From CAYUKK01 sp964445305 (GTDB lineage Bacteria; Acidobacteriota; Aminicenantia; Aminicenantales; UBA8522): DNA of 12,570 nt. The notes under the pieces were generated by a model. It was given only the letters and a program-made list of their open reading frames with translations, did not search any database and was not told the origin of the DNA. The position numbers were made by a program, and so were the translations under genes. The stretch covers positions 1 to 12,570 of the forward strand of contig CAYUKK010000049.1 in NCBI GenBank assembly GCA_964445305.1, given 5' to 3'. Below, piece by piece: positions 1-7,215 of the stretch (the stretch's first letter is position 1; every line of letters starts with the position of its first letter).

Positions 1-1
1 C

Positions 2-1396
2 CAGCAGCTCAAGACCGAGTTCACAACTTTGAGGGCTGAATACGAAGAAAAAAGTCGCCTCCTCAAGCCGGAGCATCCGGAGATGGTCCGCATCCGGGCG
101 CGCCTCGATAGCCTGCGCACAGAAATCAACAAGGCGGCTGAAGCCGCCGAGGCAAAAGTCAGAGCTGCCCAGCAGAACGAAGCCACCATTACGGCTCAGC
201 TTAACCGCCAGAAAGCCGAAGTAGCGAGGATGAAGAATAACGCCATTCTTTACAACAGCATCAAGAGCGAAGTCGAAAGCAAAAGGCGCCTTCTCAACAC
301 CCTGCTTGAAAGGCAGAGCGAGACCCAGCTTTCAGCCCAGCTACGGGGTCTCAATGCGAGCAATATCACCATCATCGACAGGGCCGAAGTGCCCAAGAAG
401 CCCGTTTCTCCGGATAAGAAGAATAATTTGCTCATGGCTCTTCTCATCGGAATATTTGGTGGTATCGGGTTGTGCTTTCTTTTCGATTATTTAGACGATA
501 CGATTAAGGGGCCGGAGGATGTGGAGAAGCTGGCTGCGCTACCTTCTCTCGGCGTCATCCCCTATCTTCCTCCAGAGGGAATTTCGAAGAGCAAAAAATA
601 CGGCGCCTACCTCAAGCACAAATATGCTTACGGCCGGGAAAACCCGGAGAAAGAACACACTCTCCCCGAGGTAAAGGAAATCGAGCTCATTAACCACCTT
701 CACCCCACTCTGCCTCTGGCCGAAGACTACCGGACGGTGAGAACATCGATCCTCCTTTCGAGTGCCGAGAGGAGGCCCAAATCCATCGTCTTCACGAGCC
801 CTCTCATCCAGGAGGGGAAAACAGCGACCACGGTCAACGTGGCCATTTCCTTCGCCCAGCTCGAGGAAAGAGTCCTTCTCATCGAAACGGACTTGAGAAA
901 ACCGCGGCTGCACCGGCTTTTTAAAGTCAGGAATATCGATGGGCTGACGGGTTTTTTGACGGGAAAAATTGCGCTCAAAGACATTGTTAATAAAACGTTC
1001 GTCGAAAACGTCTGGCTCATCCCGAGTGGCCCGGTTCCCCCCAACCCGGCCGAGCTTCTTAACTCCCGGAAGATGAAGGACCTGGTGGAGGAGGTGAGCC
1101 ACATCTTCGACATTGTCCTGATGGATTCGCCGCCGATTCTGGCTGTCATCGACCCCGTCATCATCGCCTCGCTGGCCGACGGCGTCATCATGATTGTTCG
1201 AAGCGGCAAGACCAGACGGAAGCCATTTCTGGCTGCTGTCGAGGAATTGCGTCGGGCGAGGGCAAATATCCTGGGCGTTGTTTTTAATGCAGCCGACTTG
1301 AGCAAGGAAGGAGCTTATTATTCGAAATATTATCGTTATTATAAGTATAGAGCCTACGGCCCTGAGGAGACGGAAGCTCAGCGGGATGTGCTCTGA
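2..1396 (+). CDS. Wzc-like polysaccharide co-polymerase fused to BY-kinase (5' end outside window)
   Basis: Inner-membrane chain-length regulator and autophosphorylating tyrosine kinase of Wzy-dependent polysaccharide export. The frame is open to the window edge, so the N-terminal Wzz part is missing. Residues are numbered from the TTG at 29. Visible in order: a charged coiled-coil-like periplasmic stretch (about 1-110), a proline-rich VPKKPVSP segment typical of the Wzz/GNVR family, a membrane segment (about 134-151), then the cytoplasmic kinase. Walker A is SPLIQEGKT (257-265), Walker A' is LLIETDLRKP with E286 and D288, and Walker B is IVLMDSPP with D366. The C-terminus carries eight tyrosines between 430 and 443 (YYSKYYRYYKYRAY), the expected autophosphorylation cluster. 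Oddities: the P-loop has proline where Gly/Ala is usual and glutamine where PGEGK(T/S) has glycine, and A' begins with Glu instead of Asp. It is the first gene of the export module here, and the PHP phosphatase at 7216 is its natural antagonist. Confidence 0.93.
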   Translation, partial: QQLKTEFTTLRAEYEEKSRLLKPEHPEMVRIRARLDSLRTEINKAAEAAEAKVRAAQQNEATITAQLNRQKAEVARMKNNAILYNSIKSEVESKRRLLNTLLERQSETQLSAQLRGLNASNITIIDRAEVPKKPVSPDKKNNLLMALLIGIFGGIGLCFLFDYLDDTIKGPEDVEKLAALPSLGVIPYLPPEGISKSKKYGAYLKHKYAYGRENPEKEHTLPEVKEIELINHLHPTLPLAEDYRTVRTSILLSSAERRPKSIVFTSPLIQEGKTATTVNVAISFAQLEERVLLIETDLRKPRLHRLFKVRNIDGLTGFLTGKIALKDIVNKTFVENVWLIPSGPVPPNPAELLNSRKMKDLVEEVSHIFDIVLMDSPPILAVIDPVIIASLADGVIMIVRSGKTRRKPFLAAVEELRRARANILGVVFNAADLSKEGAYYSKYYRYYKYRAYGPEETEAQRDVL

Positions 1397-1445
1397 GCTA
1401 TAAAATGCCTTAATCATAATTATTGACTCACGCGAAAATGAATAG

Positions 1446-2873
1446 TTGACAAACGTGAAAATCATCGAATATGGCCTCCTTGGCCTTCTCATCTTTTCGC
1501 CTCTTCCGGCTGCTTCGGTTCACGAATGGGCCGTTCTCACGATTCAGCTTGCCGTCCTGGCCATGATGGCCGTTTACATCTTGATGAGGGAAAGGCCCCA
1601 AAATAACGAACTTCTGGGCATGGCCGTCCGCTGGCCGAAGATATTTTTCCTCGCGTTTTTCGCTTTTCTGGTCATCCAGTTCATTCCCCTTCCCAAATTC
1701 CTGGTTAAATTACTCTCGCCAGCCACCTATTCTTACCTTGAGCGATATGCGGTTGATTTTTCGCGGCTCAAATTCATGAGCCTTTCCATCATCCCCTCTT
1801 ATACTTTCCAGAAAACACTGGAGCTTTTAGCCTATTTTCTTTTAGGATTCCTGGTGTTTAAAACTATAATCACGCGTCATCAGTTTGTCCGTCTTTATAG
1901 CGTCCTCGTCGCTGTCGGCGCCTTCGAGGCTTTTTACGGGCTTTATGAGCTCACCAGCAAGAACCCGCGGCTTCTCTTTTATAGAAAAGTCCACAACCTT
2001 GATTCGGTCACCGGAACGTTTGTCAACCGAAACCATCTTTCCGGCTACCTGGAAATGATTATCCCCCTGGCCATCGGACTCATTGTTTCCCGGATTGACC
2101 TTTTCTCCCTGCGCGAGCTCACCTGGCGGGAGAAATTCGCCCGCTTTTCCGAGCGAGGGATGGCCACAAACCTGGTGCTTGCGCTGGCGGTGGTTTTAAT
2201 GGCCGTGGCCATCATTTTCTCTAAATCGCGCTCTGGCGTTTTCGTCCTCGTTTTCACCTTTATCCTCTTTTTTGGTTTTACGGCCATTTACGCCGAGACA
2301 CCTAACTTCCGGAAGAAAAGAATTCGCCATTTCCTCCGGGTGATTTTTCTGGTTATCGTTCTTATTTCCCTTTATGTCGGGATAGACGCCACCTTGGCCC
2401 GTTTTTCCCTGGACAAGGTTCTTCAGGAAGGAAGGCCCACTTACTGGGCCAATACCCTCCGCACTTTTGCATCCTACCCGCTTTTCGGCACTGGCCTCGG
2501 TACCTTTGGAGCTTTATACCCACCGATGGAAGGAGGAGAGGAGGGGCCAATGGCTCTTGTCCACGCCCACAACGATTATCTCGAGTATCTTTCCGAGCTG
2601 GGGGCAATCGGTTTCTCGCTTCTTGTCGGCGGAATTCTTTTCATGGGAGTTGTCTCTTTTCTCGTCTGGCGAACGAGGCGTCATCCTGAAGTTAAAGGCC
2701 TCGCCCTGGGCGGAATCATCGCCATCATCAACATTCTCATCCACAGCCTGACCGACTTTAACCTCCACATCCCGGCCAACATGGTTCTTTTTGCCGTTCT
2801 TCTTCCCCTGACCATGGTCATCACTTTCTATAAACGGGGCGCACCGGCTGCCGAGACGACAAAGACAAGATGA
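1446..2873 (+). CDS. O-antigen ligase / Wzy polymerase-like membrane protein
   Basis: Multi-spanning inner-membrane protein of the O-antigen ligase/polymerase (Wzy_C) superfamily. It probably polymerises or transfers undecaprenyl-linked glycan on the periplasmic side. About ten or more hydrophobic segments are spread over 475 residues, the usual family size. The diagnostic region is near residues 345-385: a GTGLGTFG turn followed by VHAHNDYLEYLSELG, with H373 and H375 in the loop where the family keeps functional charged residues. Ligase and polymerase cannot be told apart from sequence alone; the operon with wzc and wza favours polymerase. The start is uncertain. TTG at 1446 gives the longest frame, GTG at 1455 is equally plausible, and neither has a good Shine-Dalgarno; the ATG at 1438 is out of frame and hits a stop at once. 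The stop overlaps the next gene in ATGA at 2870-2873, indicating translational coupling. Confidence 0.87.
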   Translation: MTNVKIIEYGLLGLLIFSPLPAASVHEWAVLTIQLAVLAMMAVYILMRERPQNNELLGMAVRWPKIFFLAFFAFLVIQFIPLPKFLVKLLSPATYSYLERYAVDFSRLKFMSLSIIPSYTFQKTLELLAYFLLGFLVFKTIITRHQFVRLYSVLVAVGAFEAFYGLYELTSKNPRLLFYRKVHNLDSVTGTFVNRNHLSGYLEMIIPLAIGLIVSRIDLFSLRELTWREKFARFSERGMATNLVLALAVVLMAVAIIFSKSRSGVFVLVFTFILFFGFTAIYAETPNFRKKRIRHFLRVIFLVIVLISLYVGIDATLARFSLDKVLQEGRPTYWANTLRTFASYPLFGTGLGTFGALYPPMEGGEEGPMALVHAHNDYLEYLSELGAIGFSLLVGGILFMGVVSFLVWRTRRHPEVKGLALGGIIAIINILIHSLTDFNLHIPANMVLFAVLLPLTMVITFYKRGAPAAETTKTR

Positions 2874-4612
2874 GAGTGCTTAAAAAAATCGGGCTCTTCC
2901 TGGTGCTTTTGTTTGTGGCGGCGCTCAATCTTTTTGTTTACATGAACAGCCATCTTTATTACCGGGCCATGCGCCAGGAAGAAGGAATGCCGAGGATCAG
3001 GGATTTGGAGCGGTCGAACAGGTTCGCTCCTCTCAACGACCTTGTTTTCTATGAGCTCGGCAAAGCCTATTTTGAAATGGGCATGGAAAGCCTCGGCGAG
3101 ACGCGGAAGGAGGCAACAGGAGAAACAGCGGGGACAGAGGATACTTCAGAGAGATATTTTGAGCGCTCAGTCGAGAACCTGAAACGCTCGGTGAGCATCA
3201 ACCCTGCCTCGCCTTTTGCCCATTATTACCTGGGGCAATCGCTCCTCCACTTGAATTTTTACGCGCCGGGGAAGGAAAAAGATTTTCTGGGCGAGTTCCG
3301 CAAGGCGGCTGAGCTTGCCGGAGAGGATAGCGAGATTTTCGAGGAAGTGGGGAAGATCTTCTTTTCAAGATGGCTCAGGCTGGGTGAGGCGGAGCGCGAG
3401 TTTACGCTTGAGTTACTCAGGAAAATTTTTGGTCGAAGGGATGCGAAGAAGAATGAAGTTTTCTTCCACATCTGGGAGATGAACGTTGGTGATTGCTCAG
3501 TCATAGAGAAGGTGTTGCCACGAGTGCCGGAGGCTTACCGGCAATTAGCGAGTTATCTGGGCGAAAAATCGCTTTTTCTTGAAGAAAGACAGAGGTTTCT
3601 GGCAGAGGCGGAAAGGCTCGATTTTGAGCGGGCGCGCCGCGAGGTTGAACTCGGTGAGACAGCCCTTCTCAACATGAGAATCCAGGAGGCGCGTGGATAT
3701 CTTGGGCGTGCCCTCGGCCGTCTGAGCAGTATCCGTTTTTATCAGATGCTCCGAGCGCAGAGTCTGATTTCAAACGCCGAATGGAGTGAACTCAAAAAAA
3801 AGGCTCTTTTAAATACAATAAAGTGCAGGGTGGAAGAGCGGGGGAATCTGAGCGAAATTGAGAGCTGGCTTCGCGAGTACCTGGCGCTCGAGGATCAGCC
3901 CAAGGAGGTTGCCAGCTTAGAGGAATATTTAAGAATAAAGAGTGTTCTTCCCGAGCGATTCAGCCAGAACTTCGATGACCTTGGCCGGCTGGCGGTGGAG
4001 CTTCTTCTCCAGCTTAAGCAAAATCGCTACCGGGATATTATTAACGTTGGACGGACGCTCGCTGAAAGCTTCATTGTCATCCCTGAGGGAAAAAAGAGAG
4101 ATTTCGTGGCCATTTTGCAGCTCATCGGCGATTCCTACCAGAAAATTGATTATCTTTATGATGCGGGGGATACCTACCGGCGGGCGCTGGATATGGACCC
4201 GACGAATCTTGAGACGCTGTGGCGCCTTCGTCAGAACTACGACCGTCTGAACGATGAGCGAAAGTTGAGGGATGTCGATATGGCGATAGAAAAGCTCATT
4301 GCGCCGAAGAGCTCAGATTTTAGGCAAAGAAAAATCAACAAAGGAGAGCTTTTCCTTCACAGGTTCTTTTTTCCAGGAGGAAAGGTAGCTATAGAGCTCA
4401 CGATGGGGGGAGAGAGGAAGAGTCTTTCGCCATTGGTTTCGATTTTCTGGAATGGCCGCGTCGTGTGGGAGGATTATCTTCGAGCCAGCACCCTGGCGCT
4501 TGACGTCGAGACGAGGGTAGGGGAGAATATCCTTGAGATCTTGCCGGTAAATTGTTCTATTACTCTTATGAGAATGAGATGGCGACCAGCGGGGGAAAGT
4601 GGTCAGAAATGA
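2870..4612 (+). CDS. Membrane-anchored TPR-like protein of the polysaccharide operon
   Basis: Unassigned 580-residue protein. A single N-terminal hydrophobic helix (about residues 5-24) after a short basic start makes it a probable inner-membrane-anchored periplasmic protein. The bulk is alpha-helical and charged, with TPR-like pairs most obvious near residues 85-130 (ending SINPASPFAHYYLGQSLL) and near 415-465 (GDTYRRALDMDPTNLETLWRL). The last ~90 residues change character: alternating hydrophobic beta-strand patterns with aromatic residues (SIFWNGRVVWEDYL) suggest a small beta-sandwich, perhaps carbohydrate-binding. TPR proteins are often encoded next to Wzy/ligase genes, where they may scaffold the synthase complex. 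The ATGA overlap with the upstream gene supports such a partnership. Function beyond this is inference. Confidence 0.82.
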   Translation: MRVLKKIGLFLVLLFVAALNLFVYMNSHLYYRAMRQEEGMPRIRDLERSNRFAPLNDLVFYELGKAYFEMGMESLGETRKEATGETAGTEDTSERYFERSVENLKRSVSINPASPFAHYYLGQSLLHLNFYAPGKEKDFLGEFRKAAELAGEDSEIFEEVGKIFFSRWLRLGEAEREFTLELLRKIFGRRDAKKNEVFFHIWEMNVGDCSVIEKVLPRVPEAYRQLASYLGEKSLFLEERQRFLAEAERLDFERARREVELGETALLNMRIQEARGYLGRALGRLSSIRFYQMLRAQSLISNAEWSELKKKALLNTIKCRVEERGNLSEIESWLREYLALEDQPKEVASLEEYLRIKSVLPERFSQNFDDLGRLAVELLLQLKQNRYRDIINVGRTLAESFIVIPEGKKRDFVAILQLIGDSYQKIDYLYDAGDTYRRALDMDPTNLETLWRLRQNYDRLNDERKLRDVDMAIEKLIAPKSSDFRQRKINKGELFLHRFFFPGGKVAIELTMGGERKSLSPLVSIFWNGRVVWEDYLRASTLALDVETRVGENILEILPVNCSITLMRMRWRPAGESGQK

Positions 4613-4667
4613 GGGGCATGCGGAATTGGCGGAGAGTGGGAAAGGGGTCGCTCAGAAGGCGAAATTG

Positions 4668-4673
4668 AAGGAG
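4668..4673 (+). promoter_or_regulatory. Shine-Dalgarno that fixes the wza TTG start
   Basis: AAGGAG lies 8 bases before TTG 4682. No better-placed ATG or GTG gives a signal peptide in this frame, so the TTG start is supported. Confidence 0.6.
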
Positions 4674-4681
4674 AGTAGGAA

Positions 4682-5626
4682 TTGGAAAAAAGGACAAGAA
4701 ACTCGTCAAAAAATTTATTTTTCTTGTTATCTTTAGAGGCTCTTTTTGGAGCTTTCGTTCTTTTTGTCATTCCGGGCGGCCTGGAAAGCACTTGTTCGGG
4801 GATTTACACTTGCTCAGCGGCAGGGGGAGGGGCGGAGAGCATGGGTTCTCAGGAGCAAATCGTCAGCGAATACAGGATTGGCCCGCGGGATTTGCTCGAG
4901 CTTACCGTCATCGGGTTTGCGGAGTTAAACCGGCGATACCGAGTCTCCGAAGAGGGAAAAATCAACCTGCCTTATTTAGGTGAGGTGGAGACTCAGGGAT
5001 TGACCCGCGCCGAGCTCGAGAAGAAATTGGTCGGACTCTTAAAAGAGAAGTACCTCGAGAACCCCCAGGTAAGTGTCATGGTCGTGGAATACCAGAGCCG
5101 GCGGGTTTTCCTCATCGGCGCCGTCGGAACGCCAGGGCCGTATGAACTTCTTGGCCGCCAGACGCTCCTCAAGCTCATCTCCCAGGCGGGCGGGCTGACG
5201 CCTGAGGCAGGAAATGAAATCATCGTCATCCGTCAGCTTCCGGATGGGAACAAGACCTCGCTCAAGATTTCAGTCGAGGATTTAATTCTTAAGGGTGACG
5301 CCAGCCTTGATATTCCCCTTCAGCCTGACGACATCATCACCGTGCCCGTGGACAGGATGGTGATGATTTATGTCACCGGGCAGGTCAATACACCCGGCGC
5401 TCTTTCTGTAAGGAAATCCAACATCCCGACGCTTCTTCGCGCTATTGCCCAGGCTGGAGGGTTTTCGCCGCGCGCTAACAAAGGGAACGTTGTCATCAAG
5501 CGCATTGATGAGACGGGAAAAGAGACAAGCATCAAGGTGAATGTTGACGATATCATCAAGGGGAAATTGAAGGACATCCAGCTTAAGGAAAACGATGTCA
5601 TCATCGTCGCCGAAAAATTCCTCTAA
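4682..5626 (+). CDS. Wza-like polysaccharide export protein with SLBB domains
   Basis: Outer-membrane export channel component for capsular or extracellular polysaccharide. The N-terminus has basic residues and then a hydrophobic stretch (about 12-34), a signal peptide. Cysteines at about 38 and 43 follow, but neither sits in a clear lipobox, so lipidation is uncertain. A Poly_export domain runs from about 64 (YRIGPRDLLELTV) to 138, with the family sequence INLPYLGEV. Two SLBB-type repeats follow, starting near 142 (FLIGAVGTPGPYEL) and 228 (IYVTGQVNTPGAL); each contains a QAGG turn. At 314 residues it is shorter than E. coli Wza (379), so the C-terminal alpha-barrel segment is reduced or absent. 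The 69-base gap from the TPR gene shows no promoter or terminator I can support. The stop codon overlaps an ATG as TAATG, the start of the phosphatase remnant, which shows the ancestral wza-phosphatase coupling. Confidence 0.92.
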   Translation: MEKRTRNSSKNLFFLLSLEALFGAFVLFVIPGGLESTCSGIYTCSAAGGGAESMGSQEQIVSEYRIGPRDLLELTVIGFAELNRRYRVSEEGKINLPYLGEVETQGLTRAELEKKLVGLLKEKYLENPQVSVMVVEYQSRRVFLIGAVGTPGPYELLGRQTLLKLISQAGGLTPEAGNEIIVIRQLPDGNKTSLKISVEDLILKGDASLDIPLQPDDIITVPVDRMVMIYVTGQVNTPGALSVRKSNIPTLLRAIAQAGGFSPRANKGNVVIKRIDETGKETSIKVNVDDIIKGKLKDIQLKENDVIIVAEKFL

Positions 5627-5673
5627 TGATTGACCTCCATTGCCATATTTTGCCCGGCGTCGGTATAATTTAG
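5626..5673 (+). pseudogene. 5' stub of a PHP tyrosine phosphatase gene (first 12 codons)
   Basis: The reading frame MIDLHCHILPGV starts inside the wza stop codon (TAATG) and matches the first 12 residues of the intact phosphatase at 7216. The two DNA stretches agree at 34 of 37 positions (5626-5662 against 7216-7252). All three differences are silent third-position changes, at 5640, 5655 and 5658. After GTC the match ends abruptly, the frame enters AT-rich repeats and stops at TAG 5671. It is best read as the original translationally coupled start of the phosphatase gene, left behind by an insertion or duplication. Confidence 0.8.
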
Positions 5674-5696
5674 GGTAATTTAGGGGATAATTTAGG
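5666..5696 (+). repeat. Three short direct repeats TAATTTAGG
   Basis: TAATTTAGG occurs at 5666-5674, 5676-5684 and 5688-5696, directly after the broken phosphatase stub. Similar TTTAGG/TTTGGGG strings mark the edges of repeats at 8925-8990 and 9564-9605, so this is probably the edge of the same dispersed element. Confidence 0.6.
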
Positions 5697-5705
5697 GGAC
5701 GCCAT
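5697..5705. repeat. Left target-site duplication of the IS
   Basis: GGACGCCAT, identical to 7029-7037 on the other side of the element. Confidence 0.75.
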
Positions 5706-5720
5706 CAATAGTGTCCCATC
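5706..5720 (+). repeat. Left terminal inverted repeat of the IS
   Basis: CAATAGTGTCCCATC; core TGTCCCA is shared with the right end. The transposase stop codon (5719-5721) lies inside the repeat, so almost no spacer exists at this end. Confidence 0.7.
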
Positions 5721-6888
5721 ATAACTTGAATAGTTCCAACTGATTACAGGCATCATCGGATTGCTTCGGGTTTGTAAATTGCGTAAGTACTTGTAAAATA
5801 GGCACTTTATTAAAAGCCGTCACGCTTAAAATCTGCAAAAAAGTGTAGAGACTCATGCCTAAATTCAACCGTTTTTTAATGATCGCTACAAGCAGGTAGA
5901 CAGAAACGGCTATCCAGATCTGGGTTTTCACCGCGTTCTCTGATGTCCCGAAAAACGATTTGATGCGCAAGTGTTGTTTGATCCAGCGGAAGAAGAGTTC
6001 GATTTGCCAGCGACATTTATAGAGTTCTGCGATGATCTCAGCAGGAAGGATAAAATTATTGGTTAAAAAGGTCAAACAGATATCGTTCGAAGCGTCAAAC
6101 GATCGAACTCGCCGCAATCTCTCCGGATAAAACTGAGCAGAGCGGATCCCGGTCAGAGCGATCGTTTGGTCACATCTCAGCCCCGTGGCTTTATCGACGG
6201 GATGAGAATAAATCCGCCGAAATTGAAGATTGGATCTGGCACGAATAACAAAATAAGCCCGAAACAAATGGAGCGTATAAAGCCGGGCAAAATCGAGATA
6301 GCCTCGATCCATGATATAGAAGCTCCCCGCTTCCGGTATCAGTTCATCGAGAATACAGAGGTCGTAAATTTTGGCGTCTGTAATCTTGATATAAGTGGGA
6401 ATAGAACCACGTAAATCCATAGCTGTGTGTAACTTAATGGCCGCTTTCCGCCTCTGGAATTTCGCCCAGGGAAAGAGCGAAAGGCAGAGATCGATCGTTG
6501 TCGTATCCAGCGCATAGACGCTCTGTTCTAGCTCCACGCCAAACTCGTCATCGGCATATAAAGCCCTGGCTTGTCGAATCAGCACCTGAGCAAAATCCGC
6601 ATAGATTCGCCAATCGCGCCGCTCATTGGCATGAGCTAAGGTGTTTCTTGAAACCCGTCCGCGAATCCCCATGTGATACAACTTGTTTTGCATCGATCGA
6701 AGACAGACTTCGATATCCCGAAGACTTTCGCGATAGGTCAGTTGCGCAAAAGCCATGCAAAGGAACTGGTCCAGGCAGGAAAAATGCTTCACTTTATAAT
6801 TTCCCCTATAACGTTGAACGCACCGGCGAAACTCAGGCAGCGGCAAAAACTCCATGAGTTGAGAGAAAACGGTTTTTCCAGTATTCAT
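5719..6888 (-). CDS. IS4-family (DDE) transposase
   Basis: Cut-and-paste transposase of 389 residues. The IS4 signature Y-x2-R-x3-E-x6-K is exact in YKCRWQIELFFRWIK, supplying the catalytic glutamate. The other acidic residues are probably the Asp in ALDTTTIDLCL and the Asp in YIMDRGYLDF, the latter typical of the IS4 second block. The N-terminus (FSQLMEFLPLPEFRRCV) matches the short DUF4372-like domain of IS4 subgroups that act on similar targets. The frame has no internal stop, so it may be active. I chose ATG at 6888 because GAAGGAG (6900-6894) ends 5 bases before it; the upstream in-frame GTG at 6894 overlaps that Shine-Dalgarno. The gene is antisense to the polysaccharide operon. Its ribosome binding site lies in a hairpin described separately. 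Confidence 0.93.
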   Translation of the reverse strand: MNTGKTVFSQLMEFLPLPEFRRCVQRYRGNYKVKHFSCLDQFLCMAFAQLTYRESLRDIEVCLRSMQNKLYHMGIRGRVSRNTLAHANERRDWRIYADFAQVLIRQARALYADDEFGVELEQSVYALDTTTIDLCLSLFPWAKFQRRKAAIKLHTAMDLRGSIPTYIKITDAKIYDLCILDELIPEAGSFYIMDRGYLDFARLYTLHLFRAYFVIRARSNLQFRRIYSHPVDKATGLRCDQTIALTGIRSAQFYPERLRRVRSFDASNDICLTFLTNNFILPAEIIAELYKCRWQIELFFRWIKQHLRIKSFFGTSENAVKTQIWIAVSVYLLVAIIKKRLNLGMSLYTFLQILSVTAFNKVPILQVLTQFTNPKQSDDACNQLELFKL

Positions 6889-6889
6889 A

Positions 6890-6922
6890 GTCACTCCTTC
6901 CCGTCAGGATCAAAGGAGTGAC
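6890..6922 (-). promoter_or_regulatory. Hairpin sequestering the transposase ribosome binding site
   Basis: GTCACTCCTT at 6890-6899 and AAGGAGTGAC at 6913-6922 are perfect 10-base complements separated by 13 bases. In the transposase transcript the 3' arm contains the GAAGGAG Shine-Dalgarno just before the ATG, so an RNA arriving from outside the IS would fold and hide it. A possible -10 box TAGTAT (6929-6924, minus strand) would start RNA near 6917, inside the 5' arm, leaving the site free. This is the logic known from IS10 and IS50. No convincing -35 accompanies the -10, so the promoter is tentative. Confidence 0.65.
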
Positions 6923-7013
6923 CATACTAAAAAAATGATTTCAAATCGATTATAATGATTTTTGCTTCTAATGGATTGATATTGCTTATGTTGCGTGAGT
7001 TTTAGAAATAAAC

Positions 7014-7028
7014 GTTGGGACAGCAGTG
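7014..7028 (-). repeat. Right terminal inverted repeat of the IS
   Basis: Read inward it is CACTGCTGTCCCAAC, matching the left end at 11 of 15 positions. Confidence 0.7.
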
Positions 7029-7037
7029 GGACGCCAT
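7029..7037. repeat. Right target-site duplication of the IS
   Basis: GGACGCCAT, identical to 5697-5705. Confidence 0.75.
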
Positions 7038-7215
7038 ACATAATTCACTGAATTCAATTCACAAAACATCAACAAGAATACGCATTTAGCCGCCGCAATC
7101 CCTAAGGACGCGGGAAAACGATAGTTAATTTAAGAGGATTCAGTTCACGCGGCCATCGGTCCATGTTGGCCAGATTTGGTAGTCGTGAGTTTTGCCGGGC
7201 TTTGGCCGGATGACA
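7038..7215. other. Spacer between the IS and the phosphatase gene
   Basis: The first eight bases (ACATAATT) complete the dispersed repeat interrupted by the IS. Beyond that I recognise no gene, promoter or structure. There is no Shine-Dalgarno before ATG 7216, so how the phosphatase gene is now expressed is not evident. Confidence 0.4.

Larger units (their letters stand above)
5706..7028 (-). mobile_element. IS4-family insertion sequence, 1323 bp, with 9-bp target duplication
   Basis: A complete-looking IS with one transposase on the minus strand. The ends are imperfect 15-bp inverted repeats: left CAATAGTGTCCCATC (5706-5720) and right, read inward, CACTGCTGTCCCAAC (7028-7014), 11 of 15 matching. 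The identical 9-mer GGACGCCAT flanks the element at 5697-5705 and 7029-7037, a length typical of several IS4 subgroups. Deleting the IS and one 9-mer joins 5695-5705 to 7038-7045. This recreates a 19-base string matching 11184-11202 at 17 positions, an independent check on the ends. The perfect duplication suggests a fairly recent insertion. Confidence 0.85.

Noticed and set aside
1423..1474. Promoter between the kinase and polymerase genes (TTGACT / TTGACA boxes)
   Set aside because: No acceptable -10 box at 16-18 base spacing from either box.
539..1492. 317-codon open frame on the minus strand across the kinase gene
   Set aside because: It is antisense to a + frame with clear Walker motifs, has no recognisable domain and its composition is that of a shadow frame.
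5666..5696. CRISPR-like repeat-spacer pattern
   Set aside because: Units are 9 bases with 1-3 base spacers, far too short for a CRISPR array.
5695..5719. GGGAC...GTCCC hairpin read as a complete REP-like element
   Set aside because: The 3' arm belongs to the IS terminal inverted repeat; the true repeat continues at 7038 on the other side of the IS.
7192..7215. Longer TTG-initiated start for the phosphatase
   Set aside because: The coupled remnant at 5626 starts at the codon equivalent to ATG 7216, and the family begins with M-I-D-x-H-x-H.
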